Program-made: the position numbers and the translations under genes
The notes under the pieces: model-generated
Database searches by the model: none
What the model saw: the letters and a program-made list of their open reading frames with translations, nothing else
Told to the model about the DNA's origin: nothing
From: Proteobacteria bacterium UBA1844
Lineage (GTDB): Bacteria > Pseudomonadota > Gammaproteobacteria > Steroidobacterales > Woeseiaceae
Length of the DNA: 13,720 nucleotides
Reading direction: 5' to 3'
Assembly: GCA_002338615.1 (NCBI GenBank)
Contig: DDIS01000151.1
Span: 1-13,720 of the forward strand
Part shown: in pieces, positions 1-6,946 of the stretch
How the letters are laid out: each line of letters begins with the position of its first letter
Position numbering within the stretch: position 1 is the stretch's first letter

Positions 1-759
1 GGCTTCCCGGCCGCCAATATCTCGGTCGCGGAGCCCGCCGATGCAGCCCGCAAAGCATTGGCGACGAGCCTCCCGGGCATCACGATTTGCGCGGACAACA
101 ATAGCGCTGCAGCAGCGGCTGACTGTGTGGTTTTTGCAGTCAAACCGCAGCTAATGCCGTCTGTCTGTCGCGCGCTCGGTGCGACGGTGCAAACAGCGCG
201 GCCTTTAATCCTGTCGATTGCGGCCGGCGTACGTACGGTTGATATCGAAACCTGGCTTGGGACCAGGCTCGGAGTCATTCGCGTCATGCCAAATCAGCCA
301 GCCCTGATACGACGCGGCATATCAGGACTGTATGCAAACGAGCGCGCGGGCACTGCGGACATCGACTACGCGACGCGCATCATGTCGGCCGTGGGCAAAG
401 TCGTCACATTGCACGACGAGGCCTTGATCGATACGGTCACCGCCGTGTCAGGCAGCGGTCCAGCCTATTTTTTCCTGCTTATCGACATGCTCGCGAAGTC
501 CGCAACGGAGCTCGGCATCGCACCAGCCCTGGCCGAAACCCTTGCTATCGAAACAGCACGCGGCGCCGCGGAACTCGCGGCCAGCGAAAGTCTCGGCATG
601 GATGAAATGATCGCACGAGTGCGCTCCCCGGGCGGCACGACAGCCGCGGCGCTCGACAGCCTCGATGCAGCCGGCGTCCGTGATACCTTTGCCCGGGCGA
701 TCGCGGCCGCACATGACCGCGCCGTAGTGCTGGCCGACGAGGCGCACAGGAACAACTGA
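1..759 (+). CDS. proC: Pyrroline-5-carboxylate reductase, 5' end cut by the window edge
   Basis: ProC reduces 1-pyrroline-5-carboxylate to L-proline with NAD(P)H, the last step of proline synthesis in the cytoplasm. The reading frame is open from base 1, so the start and the N-terminal Rossmann glycine motif lie outside the window; a TTG at 58 is internal. Visible family features are the VVFAVKPQ strand of the Rossmann fold, the MPNQPALIRRGISGLYAN stretch (family MPNTPAL-type), the dimerisation-domain motif AVSGSGPAYFFLLIDML, and the C-terminal signature RVRSPGGTTAAALDSL. The C-terminus has the normal length. The yggT gene starts 27 bp downstream on the same strand, a widespread gammaproteobacterial arrangement. 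The family assignment is certain; only the N-terminus is missing. Confidence 0.96.
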   Translation, partial: GFPAANISVAEPADAARKALATSLPGITICADNNSAAAAADCVVFAVKPQLMPSVCRALGATVQTARPLILSIAAGVRTVDIETWLGTRLGVIRVMPNQPALIRRGISGLYANERAGTADIDYATRIMSAVGKVVTLHDEALIDTVTAVSGSGPAYFFLLIDMLAKSATELGIAPALAETLAIETARGAAELAASESLGMDEMIARVRSPGGTTAAALDSLDAAGVRDTFARAIAAAHDRAVVLADEAHRNN

Positions 760-786
760 TTACGACAGACGGATTGGGGCGAATTT

Positions 787-1353
787 ATGGGCAACAGTGC
801 GAGCAGTGCCATCGTATTTATTATCAATTCCCTGGCACAGCTCTACCTGCTGGTCCTGCTGCTGCGCTTCCTGCTGCCGTGGCTCGGCATCAGTTTCAAC
901 AACCCGATCTCGCAAGGTATTCTTCGTTTAACCTCACCGCTCGTCATACCTGTCCGGCGCCTGTTGCCCGCAATTGGCAAGATCGACACAGCGACCCTGG
1001 TCGTTGCGTTCGGAATCCAGTACCTCACAATATTCGTAATTACATTGATACTGGGTCGTGCTCCATCACTGTTGCCTATTGCGATAACCGCGGTCGTGGA
1101 CCTCGTCATTCTGGCGCTGCGCCTGTTCGTGTTCGCTATCATTATCCGCATTATCCTGAGCTGGGTAGGCGGTGCCGCCGGAGGCTACAACCCGGCAGTC
1201 GCAATCGTTGGCGCCATTACGGAGCCTGTATTACGCCCGTTTCGGCGCTTTATTCCGCCGCTGGGCGGCATTGACATCTCACCGGTGTTCGCCATCATCC
1301 TGCTGTCAGGTGCCGCGATCCTGATCAGCGGCCTGAAGCAACTACCTTATTAG
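787..1353 (+). CDS. yggT: YggT family integral inner-membrane protein
   Basis: A 188-residue, very hydrophobic protein with two copies of the YggT repeat. Each copy has membrane helices around an amphipathic stretch: RFLLPWLG then NNPISQGILRLTSPLVIPVRR (residues about 27-58), and RIILSWVGG then YNPAVAIVGAITEPVLRPFRR (about 121-154). Both copies continue into a P-x-x-G-x-I-D turn (PAIGKID, PPLGGID). The GGGG at 776-779 lies 7 bases before the ATG. The protein is expected in the cytoplasmic membrane. The family has been linked to osmotic tolerance and cell-envelope or division functions, but its biochemical role is not established. Its position directly behind proC is the usual one. A second open frame overlaps this gene in another phase but has no family features. 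Confidence 0.93.
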   Translation: MGNSASSAIVFIINSLAQLYLLVLLLRFLLPWLGISFNNPISQGILRLTSPLVIPVRRLLPAIGKIDTATLVVAFGIQYLTIFVITLILGRAPSLLPIAITAVVDLVILALRLFVFAIIIRIILSWVGGAAGGYNPAVAIVGAITEPVLRPFRRFIPPLGGIDISPVFAIILLSGAAILISGLKQLPY

Positions 1354-1393
1354 TCGCCCCCGCCCGCAACACCCGCAAATCTTCCGCCACAAG

Positions 1394-1422
1394 CTGCCAG
1401 CTTACTGCGAATGGTTTATAGT
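1394..1422 (+). promoter_or_regulatory. Candidate sigma-70 promoter for the DUF4426 lipoprotein gene
   Basis: CTGCCA (1394-1399, 4 of 6 matches to TTGACA) is followed after exactly 17 bases by TATAGT (1417-1422, 5 of 6 to TATAAT). The predicted start is near 1429, about 19 bases before the lipoprotein ATG. If real, the lipoprotein gene can be transcribed apart from proC-yggT. This is pattern matching only. Confidence 0.42.
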
Positions 1423-1447
1423 TAGGCGACGGATTCTGGGGAGACGC

Positions 1448-1933
1448 ATGACCATGAGCAAAAAAATAATAATTGCTTTGTCGGTACTCGGGTTAGTGGC
1501 TGGCTGCGGGGGCGCAAGCGACAGTACCAATGTTCCTGAAGCGGAGGCAGCGGGAATCACATCGGCTGATATCGGCGACTACATCGTGCATTTCAGTGCG
1601 CAATTGACAGACAAGCTGCCGCCTGAAGTTGCGACCGCCTACAACATTGTGCGCAGCAGGAACCGCGCCATGATTAATGTCTCGATAATAGGAAAACAGG
1701 ACGGTGTTCCTGCCGCGGGGCAGGTCAGCGTAAAAACAGTTAACCTCACGGGACAACTGAAGAACGTAACGATGCGGCGCATTGACGAACCTGGCGAACC
1801 TCCGGCAATTTACTACGTTGGTGTGACGCCGGTTGCCAATCGAGAGACACTGATTTTTGATATTTCAGTGCGCCCGGACAACGTTGATAAAGCATCCGAA
1901 GTACGGTTTAAACAAGAGTTTTATACCGACTGA
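1448..1933 (+). CDS. DUF4426 family predicted lipoprotein
   Basis: A 161-residue exported protein. The N-terminus has two lysines, a hydrophobic stretch (IIIALSVLGL) and a lipobox V17-A18-G19-C20, so it should be cleaved and lipidated at Cys20. Residue +2 is Gly, which favours outer-membrane sorting. The mature part begins with a low-complexity linker (residues 21-35) and continues as a beta-rich domain with features I associate with DUF4426: DYIVHFSAQLTDKLPPEVA, the NIVRSRNRAMINVSI stretch and a closing RFKQEFYTD. In Pseudomonas a DUF4426 gene follows yggT, which supports the call. Its function is unknown. The SD GGGGAG (1438-1443) is 4 bases before the ATG at 1448 and 10 before a second ATG at 1454; either start keeps the lipobox. 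The lipoprotein call is secure; the DUF number rests on recall and context. Confidence 0.78.
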   Translation: MTMSKKIIIALSVLGLVAGCGGASDSTNVPEAEAAGITSADIGDYIVHFSAQLTDKLPPEVATAYNIVRSRNRAMINVSIIGKQDGVPAAGQVSVKTVNLTGQLKNVTMRRIDEPGEPPAIYYVGVTPVANRETLIFDISVRPDNVDKASEVRFKQEFYTD

Positions 1934-2021
1934 CCGAGTGCCCACCAAAAAAACCCGGTAAAAATGCTGTATTTCTGTTTTTCCGCCGGAAAACTTGTGC
2001 TATCGTCGCGCTGCTTTCGAC

Positions 2022-2097
2022 ACGGGCCACTGGCCGCTTGGTGAAGTTCTACAACGCAATCGTCAAGCGACCGGACCAGGTGCCCGTTTTCTTTTTC
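2022..2097 (+). promoter_or_regulatory. Long leader hairpin with T-rich tail upstream of the HU-family gene
   Basis: Three paired blocks nest in order. ACGGGC (2022-2027) pairs with GCCCGT (2082-2087), CTGG (2030-2033) with CCAG (2076-2079), and CGCTTG (2035-2040) with CAAGCG (2064-2069), giving 16 Watson-Crick pairs around a 23-base apical loop. A T-rich run (2087-2097, one C inside) follows at once, and then the SD TGGAG (2101-2105) of the HU-family gene. This is the layout of an intrinsic terminator or attenuator, or of a short RNA ending there. A possible extended -10 (TGC then TATCGT, 2001-2006) lies just upstream with no good -35. The 182-bp gap 1934-2115 holds nothing else I can name. 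Confidence 0.5.
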
Positions 2098-2115
2098 TAA
2101 TGGAGTTTGTTTTTC

Positions 2116-2436
2116 ATGGCAGCAGATACGAAGAAGCCACCGACCAAATCGGAAATCTATGCGAAGATCGTTGACGACACAGGTTTGACGCGTAAAGACG
2201 TCGCCGCCGTTTTCGAATCGCTGAACGGCCAAATCAAAAAGAACCTCGGCGGTCGCAATGCCGCGGGTATGTTTTCGATTCCCGGCCTCCTGAAATTGCG
2301 CGTCGTGAAAAAGCCCGCAAGAAAAGCGCGCAAGGGCGTCAACCCGTTCACGGGTGAAGAAATGATGTTCAAAGCCAAGCCGGCGACCAAGGTTGTCAAG
2401 GCTACTGTGCTGAAAGGCCTCAAAGATATGGTGTGA
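2116..2436 (+). CDS. HU-family histone-like DNA-binding protein
   Basis: A 106-residue basic protein of the HU/IHF fold, in the longer-tailed subtype common in proteobacteria and some viruses rather than classical HupA/HupB. The N-terminal helices (TKSEIYAKIVDDTGL, DVAAVFESLNGQIKKNL) form the dimer body. The motif RKGVNPFTGEEMMFKAKPA (residues 72-90) is the beta-arm region carrying the HU-type N-P-x-T-G-E tip. VVKATVLKGLKDMV ends the fold. It should bind DNA as a dimer and bend or compact it. I start at ATG 2116, with SD TGGAG at 2101-2105; an in-frame TTG at 2107 would add three residues but sits on top of the SD. The gene is monocistronic, lying between a structured leader and a strong terminator. 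Confidence 0.9.
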   Translation: MAADTKKPPTKSEIYAKIVDDTGLTRKDVAAVFESLNGQIKKNLGGRNAAGMFSIPGLLKLRVVKKPARKARKGVNPFTGEEMMFKAKPATKVVKATVLKGLKDMV

Positions 2437-2460
2437 CCCGCAGCGGGTCATTCACCAGGA

Positions 2461-2485
2461 AAGCCGGGCGAGTCCCGGCTTTTTT
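2461..2485 (+). terminator. Intrinsic terminator of the HU-family gene
   Basis: A perfect 8-bp stem, AAGCCGGG (2461-2468) with CCCGGCTT (2474-2481), has a 5-base loop CGAGT and is followed by TTTT (2482-2485). It begins 24 bases after the TGA stop and separates this gene from the porin gene. Confidence 0.92.
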
Positions 2486-2514
2486 GTGTCTGCAACCCTA
2501 TACCGGGCCCCGCT

Positions 2515-2542
2515 TTGAGTGTGCCAAGAAAAACAGTATTCT
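2515..2542 (+). promoter_or_regulatory. Weak candidate promoter for the porin gene
   Basis: TTGAGT (2515-2520, 4 of 6) is followed after 16 bases by TATTCT (2537-2542, 4 of 6). Transcription would start near 2549, only 9 bases before the ATG at 2558, so if this promoter is real the ATG at 2576 becomes the better start. I see no convincing Pho box, a direct repeat expected if a phosphate porin were PhoB-controlled. Confidence 0.22.
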
Positions 2543-2557
2543 GAGCTACGAATTCAA

Positions 2558-3895
2558 ATGGACAAGCGCGTAACAATGAGCCCGCGGCAAGCTTACCGTG
2601 CAATACTGCGGACCAGTCCTGTATTCGTGACCCTGCTGGTCGCCGCGCCAGTGTTCGCCGGGAACGTTGCAGGCATGGGCGAGGCAGCGCCGCAGCAGGC
2701 AGTGCCCGCAACGCCCGTCGCGGAGTCGAATCGGCGTACGCTGCTCGAAAATCTGCAAAATCCGGATTCTCGGCCACTGCGCTCCCTGCTCATTGAACAG
2801 GAAATGCCGCTGGTGGGCATTTCCTGGGGCGCCCAGGTACAGTTCGATGTGCCGCTCAACGGCGAACCCGAAGGTGCTGACCCTACCTTCAGGGAGGCCC
2901 GGCTTACGTTCTATCGCGCCTTCGGCAGTCATATGTTCGGCAAGGCAACAGCCAACTACAACAGTGCCGGACAGTTCGAGATTGGTGACAGCTATTTTGT
3001 CTACACTGGCTGGAAAACCTTGCAGATCACCGCGGGACTCTTTCGACCACCGTACAGCCTCGAAACCCAGAGCAAGCGTGCGGGTTTGACGTTTATGGAA
3101 CGGGCCCTGCCGGTCGCTGCATTGTCGGAACGTCGCAGTGCCGGCATTTCGCTGTTGAAACGGACGCCGAATGCAATCATAGACATGGGCTGGTACTTCT
3201 ACAGTCCGGACGACCAGGGCCAGCAGGAAAAAGGCCAGGCACTGGTACTGCGCTATGTACACGCGCCGCTGGGTTCCAGCCACGATCGTGGATTTTTTGA
3301 CGGCCGCGACATCTGGGCGGGTGTGTCCTTGTCCTACCGCACCAATGCCTCAGGCCCCGACACACGATTTCGCTCGCTCCCCGAAATCGGCGTGACCGAT
3401 GACTATTTCGTGGATACCGGCACAATTGACGGTGCCGATCGCATCTACCGAGCCGGCCTTGAAGCAAGCAAGGTAGACGGCCCGTTTTCCTGGCAGGCGG
3501 AGTTGCTGGCAGCCAAAGTAGAGCGTGATGACGCAAGGAGTGTACATTTCACTGGAGGTTACGTGCTGGCAAGCTGGTTTCTAACCGGTGAGTCGCGCAA
3601 TTACAGCCCGGCCTCCGGTGAGTTTCTGACCGTCAAACCCGATGCGCCGGTGGGCAAGGGCAACTGGGGAGCATGGGAAGTCGCTATTCGGGCCAGCACC
3701 GTGAACCTCAGCGACAGGGACGTCGTCGGCGGGCGGCAGCGAAATCTCACAGCGGGCCTGAACTGGTATCTGAACGCGCGGCTGCGCATGCAGGCAAACC
3801 TGATCAAGGTACTGGACGTGAAACGCCCGGGTAGTCCTTTCGATGGTGAGAATCCCTGGATCACTGCCCTCAGGCTGCAGTGGTACCTGCCCTGA
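2558..3895 (+). CDS. OprP/OprO family (phosphate-selective porin family) outer-membrane porin
   Basis: A 445-residue exported beta-barrel protein of the porin O/P family, whose Pseudomonas members form phosphate or pyrophosphate channels. After a basic N-terminus, the hydrophobic SPVFVTLLVAAPVFA stretch gives a signal peptide cut after Ala34. The mature N-terminus is a Pro/Ala-rich segment, followed by the family's alternating aromatic strands: FREARLTFYRAFGSHMFGKA, the FRPPYSLETQ segment, MERALPVAALSERRSAGIS, and FSWQAELLAAKVERDD. The C-terminus ends LQWYLP rather than in Phe. Substrate cannot be read from sequence; many homologues are not phosphate channels. There is no pstS, pho or PhoB-box context here. 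The start is uncertain: ATG 2558 and ATG 2576 both keep the signal peptide, SDs are weak, and an in-frame GTG at 2519 looks too far upstream. Convergent with the hydrolase gene. Confidence 0.85.
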   Translation: MDKRVTMSPRQAYRAILRTSPVFVTLLVAAPVFAGNVAGMGEAAPQQAVPATPVAESNRRTLLENLQNPDSRPLRSLLIEQEMPLVGISWGAQVQFDVPLNGEPEGADPTFREARLTFYRAFGSHMFGKATANYNSAGQFEIGDSYFVYTGWKTLQITAGLFRPPYSLETQSKRAGLTFMERALPVAALSERRSAGISLLKRTPNAIIDMGWYFYSPDDQGQQEKGQALVLRYVHAPLGSSHDRGFFDGRDIWAGVSLSYRTNASGPDTRFRSLPEIGVTDDYFVDTGTIDGADRIYRAGLEASKVDGPFSWQAELLAAKVERDDARSVHFTGGYVLASWFLTGESRNYSPASGEFLTVKPDAPVGKGNWGAWEVAIRASTVNLSDRDVVGGRQRNLTAGLNWYLNARLRMQANLIKVLDVKRPGSPFDGENPWITALRLQWYLP

Positions 3896-3918
3896 GTTGC
3901 GCAATTCTCCCGGCCAGC

Positions 3919-4554
3919 TCAGCTATTGGCCGTGACGAATTCCAGCGCCGCCTCACGCAGCTCAATCAGCCTGCCATGGAAGAAATGCGAAACGCCAGGT
4001 AGCACCAGCAATTCAGGGCCGGGATCCAGCGTATCAAACCAAGCGATGGTGTCATCGATGTCCACCAACTCGTCCTGATCGCCCTGGATTACCAGCCATG
4101 GACAACGCGGTTGCCGATCGAGGCCGGCCGCAAAACGACTAACCGCCGGTGCAACAGCGATCAGTCCGTCCGGTTCTGCCTGGACTGCAGCGCGAATCGC
4201 CATCGCGGCACCGAATGAAAATCCCGCAACCCACAATGGCAAATTCGGATATTGCGCCCGCAACCACCCGATAGCCGCAAGCGCGTCGTCAACTTCGCCA
4301 ATGCCCTCGTCATAAGTCCCTGCACTGCCCTCGGTGCCGCGGAAATTGAAACGCAACGCAGCGAAGTCACTGGCGATAAAGCTGCGGGCCAGCGTGTGCA
4401 CAACCTTGTTGTTCATCGTACCGCCGTATTGCGGATGCGGATGCAACACGACGGCAGCGCCGCGCGGCGCAGTGCCAGCCGGAAGTTCGTGGATAGCCTC
4501 GAGCCCGCCAGCCGGGCCGGTAATCTTGATCTCTTCAGGTCGTGGTTTAGGCAT
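3919..4554 (-). CDS. Alpha/beta hydrolase of the COG2945 type
   Basis: A 211-residue cytoplasmic hydrolase with the compact fold of the COG2945 group. The N-terminal motif HPHPQYGGTMNNKVV (residues 38-52) carries the oxyanion-side HPHP. RFNFRGTEGSAG (68-79) is the family signature, and GFSFG (111-115) holds the nucleophile Ser113. GDQDELVD (158-165) supplies the acid, probably Asp161, and SHFFHGRL (189-196) the catalytic His190. A complete Ser-Asp-His triad is therefore present, but the substrate is unknown; members are presumed esterases or peptidases. I start at ATG 4554. A GTG at 4632 would add 26 residues, but it runs through the AT-rich intergenic promoter region and lacks an SD. It is transcribed divergently from rocD and convergently with the porin gene (23 bp apart). 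Confidence 0.9.
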   Translation of the reverse strand: MPKPRPEEIKITGPAGGLEAIHELPAGTAPRGAAVVLHPHPQYGGTMNNKVVHTLARSFIASDFAALRFNFRGTEGSAGTYDEGIGEVDDALAAIGWLRAQYPNLPLWVAGFSFGAAMAIRAAVQAEPDGLIAVAPAVSRFAAGLDRQPRCPWLVIQGDQDELVDIDDTIAWFDTLDPGPELLVLPGVSHFFHGRLIELREAALEFVTANS

Positions 4555-4588
4555 GAATATGTGGCGTTGCTGGCCCAGTTGCGGTCGA

Positions 4589-4634
4589 TTGCGGTAATAT
4601 TTTGATCTTATAGAGCTTTTAGGCCCCGCCACAA
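4589..4634. promoter_or_regulatory. Divergent promoter region between the hydrolase gene and rocD
   Basis: The 107-bp gap between the two divergent starts has an AT-rich core (about 4595-4620). On the - strand, TTGTGG (4634-4629) lies 16 bases from TATAAG (4612-4607), placing a start near 4600 and supporting the short ATG start of the hydrolase. On the + strand, TTGCGG (4589-4594) and TATAGA (4609-4614) are only 14 bases apart, a poor fit, but TATAGA is the only -10-like box ahead of rocD. The two predicted -10 boxes overlap, so the transcripts may compete. Confidence 0.38.
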
Positions 4635-4661
4635 GGCCGGCCTGTTACAGGAGACACGTTA

Positions 4662-5879
4662 ATGGATGCCAGCATGGACCTCGAGTCGCGCTATTGCGCG
4701 CACAACTATCACCCGTTGCCGGTGGTTCTTACGCGCGGCGAAGGCGCCTATGTCTGGGACACAGCAGGTAAGAAATACCTTGATATGATGAGCGCATACT
4801 CGGCAGTGAGCCACGGCCATGCGCACCCGCGCTTGGTGCAACTGGTGCGCGAACAGGTTGGCACGCTCAACATCGTGTCGCGTGCTTTTTACACAGACAA
4901 ACTCGGTCCTTTTCTAAAAAGAGCCTGTGAGCTGACCGGCCAGGACAAGGCCTTGCCGATGAATACGGGCGCCGAAGCGGTTGAAACCGCTATCAAGGCG
5001 GCACGCAAGTGGGCCTACACCGTCAAGGGCGTAGCCGCGGATAAAGCGGAAATCATTGCCTGTACCGGCAACTTTCATGGCCGCACGATTGCGATCGTCG
5101 CGATGTCCGACGAGCCTCAATATCAGCAGGGCTTCGGCCCCTTCCCACCCGGATTTACGCTGGTCGACTATGGCAACATCGAGGCCCTCGATGCTGCCAT
5201 CAATGAGAACACGGCCGCGTTCCTGCTTGAACCCATTCAAGGCGAAGGGGGAATCGTGCTGCCGCCCGCTGGCTATCTCAAGGCAGCGGCAACGTTGTGC
5301 CAACAGCGAAATGTGCTGTTGATCGCTGACGAAATTCAGACCGGACTTGGCCGCACCGGGAAGATGCTCGCTTGTGAACACGAAGGAGTAGTACCGGATG
5401 GCCTGATTTTGGGCAAAGCGCTTGGCGGTGGCATCCTGCCTGTGTCGATGTTCCTCGCGAAAAGCGCGGTCATGGACGTCTTTACGCCGGGTGATCATGG
5501 CAGCACTTTTGGCGGTAATCCTTTGGCGGCTGCTGTCGGGCTCGAGGCGCTGAACATACTCGTAGATGAGCAGCTGGCAGCAAAAAGCGCGGCGATGGGT
5601 GACTACCTGCTTGGAAAACTGCGTGCAATCAAGAGCCCTCTTATCAGCGAAGTCCGTGGACGGGGACTGTTCATCGGCATCGAAGTCAACAATGATCAAG
5701 GAAGTGCGCGCGCAGTCTGCGAGGCACTGATGAAACGTGGATTGCTGAGCAAGGAAACACATGAAACGGTCGTCCGGCTTGCGCCGCCCCTGATTATCAG
5801 CAAAGCTGAAATCGACTGGGCGGTGGCGCAGATAATCGCAGTGCTTGGCGAACTCGAGAACCTGCGTCGCGCGTCCTGA
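4662..5879 (+). CDS. rocD: Ornithine--oxo-acid aminotransferase
   Basis: A 405-residue class III PLP aminotransferase. It moves the delta-amino group of L-ornithine to 2-oxoglutarate, giving glutamate 5-semialdehyde (which cyclises to P5C) and glutamate. Residues matching human ornithine aminotransferase are all present: Tyr16 (human Tyr55) and Tyr46 (Tyr85) in the substrate site, Phe138 and Arg141 in NFHGRT (Phe177, Arg180), Glu195 in EPIQGEGG (Glu235), Asp223 in IADEIQTG (Asp263), the Schiff-base Lys252 in LGKALGGG (Lys292), and Arg372 (Arg413). Tyr46 at the Tyr85 position points to ornithine rather than GABA or acetylornithine. A good SD, CAGGAG (4648-4653), precedes the ATG by 8 bases. 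The next gene follows after 42 bp on the same strand. P5C from this enzyme is the substrate of ProC, encoded at the left edge. Confidence 0.94.
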   Translation: MDASMDLESRYCAHNYHPLPVVLTRGEGAYVWDTAGKKYLDMMSAYSAVSHGHAHPRLVQLVREQVGTLNIVSRAFYTDKLGPFLKRACELTGQDKALPMNTGAEAVETAIKAARKWAYTVKGVAADKAEIIACTGNFHGRTIAIVAMSDEPQYQQGFGPFPPGFTLVDYGNIEALDAAINENTAAFLLEPIQGEGGIVLPPAGYLKAAATLCQQRNVLLIADEIQTGLGRTGKMLACEHEGVVPDGLILGKALGGGILPVSMFLAKSAVMDVFTPGDHGSTFGGNPLAAAVGLEALNILVDEQLAAKSAAMGDYLLGKLRAIKSPLISEVRGRGLFIGIEVNNDQGSARAVCEALMKRGLLSKETHETVVRLAPPLIISKAEIDWAVAQIIAVLGELENLRRAS

Positions 5880-5921
5880 AAATCCAATGGCCGTTGACGC
5901 TATGGGGAACATGAGGCAGGT

Positions 5922-6911
5922 ATGCCGGAAATAACCGTCTTCGACGTTATTCTTGTGACGCTGGCAATTATCCTCGGCATAACGCTTGGTTGGGTGACCC
6001 AGGGCAAGCGCTCCGGGCAGCAAAAATTGGCCATTGGCGCCAGCTGGCAAGAACAGATCGACGCGCAGCGCAGTGAAAACAAACGCCTGGCCGGTCAGAA
6101 CCGTGGCCTTATGGAACAGGTCAGCCATTTGCAGGCGTCGCAAAAGGACGCAAGCAATCGTGCGAAAGAACTTTCGACTGCGCTCAAAGAGGCGTTTACC
6201 CGCCGCGACGAACTACAGCGCGAACTCAAGGAGAACCGTAGCGACCTTAAGTCCACGCTGGCGGAACGCGAGCAACTCGAGCGCGACGTACAAGAACTTC
6301 GGATCAGTGACGTTGCATTACGCGCCGCGATCAAGGAGAAAGACGACAAGATCTTTCAGTTCAGTCGCGAACTGGACAGTTGGCACAGTCGTCTGCCGCC
6401 ACTCATTGAGCGATTTCGGCAACGCAATGCTGAGGCAAACCAGCTGCAGCAGGAACTTGCTGAGGCGTTACAGCGTATCTCCTCACTCGAAGTACTACTG
6501 GGTTCGGAGCAGACGCGCGTCGAACCGGTCGATGCGGCCAGCATGCCCGGGGCGCTTGATGCGTCCAACGATACTTTCGATAGCATGATCGCTCTAACGG
6601 GTTCGGAGAGCTTTGCCGAGGCATTAAACGGTGCCCGACGTGACGAGGAAGTACCGCAGCAAGGCAATGCCGGCGACGACTCGGCAGATTATCGCGCCCG
6701 CGACAACCTCAAAGAGATCAAGGGCGTCGGGCCAGCGATAGAAAAGACCTTGCATGAGCTCGGCATTTTTCGCTTCGGACAAATCGCGGAAATGAGTGAA
6801 TACGATATCGATCGGGTTGCCCGGCACCTCAAGGGCTTCCGCAGTCGTATCTACCGCGAGGACTGGATTGGGCAAGCCCGGCACCTACGTGACCAGCGAT
6901 CCGACGCCTGA
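5922..6911 (+). CDS. Membrane-anchored coiled-coil protein with C-terminal helix-hairpin-helix domain
   Basis: A 329-residue protein of unknown function. Residues 7-24 form one N-terminal membrane helix (FDVILVTLAIILGITLGW). Residues about 42-193 are highly charged heptad-like coiled coil rich in Glu, Arg, Gln and Leu. Residues 194-258 are an acidic, disordered-looking linker. Residues 259-322 form a compact domain with the helix-hairpin-helix motif IKGVGPAIEKTLHELGI (266-282), followed by FGQIAEM, DIDRVARHLKGF and REDWIGQARHL. This resembles the helix-hairpin-helix modules attached to various bacterial proteins (HHH_5-like); such motifs often bind DNA without sequence specificity. No nuclease residues were recognised. 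Few basic residues precede the helix, so topology is uncertain; a cytoplasmic C-terminus is my inference. SD GAGG (5913-5916) is 5 bases before the ATG. It lies between rocD and the OmpA-domain gene, probably in one transcript. Confidence 0.82.
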   Translation: MPEITVFDVILVTLAIILGITLGWVTQGKRSGQQKLAIGASWQEQIDAQRSENKRLAGQNRGLMEQVSHLQASQKDASNRAKELSTALKEAFTRRDELQRELKENRSDLKSTLAEREQLERDVQELRISDVALRAAIKEKDDKIFQFSRELDSWHSRLPPLIERFRQRNAEANQLQQELAEALQRISSLEVLLGSEQTRVEPVDAASMPGALDASNDTFDSMIALTGSESFAEALNGARRDEEVPQQGNAGDDSADYRARDNLKEIKGVGPAIEKTLHELGIFRFGQIAEMSEYDIDRVARHLKGFRSRIYREDWIGQARHLRDQRSDA

Positions 6912-6946
6912 CGTCGAACTGCCGCAATAGGCTAAGGACGCCCACG

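Noticed and set aside
774..1274. A 166-codon frame overlapping yggT in another phase
   Set aside because: Its translation is His/Arg/Pro-rich and featureless, while the yggT frame has two clear family repeats.
3911..3932. Inverted repeat CGGCCA/TGGCCG between the convergent porin and hydrolase genes
   Set aside because: It has a 10-base loop and no T-run on either strand, and it overlaps the hydrolase stop codon, so it is too weak to call a terminator.
4634..4643. Perfect palindrome AGGCCGGCCT just before the rocD SD
   Set aside because: A 10-bp GC palindrome is expected by chance in GC-rich DNA, and no second copy or known operator type was seen.
4914..6143. A 409-codon open frame on the - strand
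   Set aside because: It lies antisense to rocD and the start of the coiled-coil gene, both with clear family features and good SDs. Its translation has no recognisable domain and is rich in residues expected from the opposite-strand codon bias.
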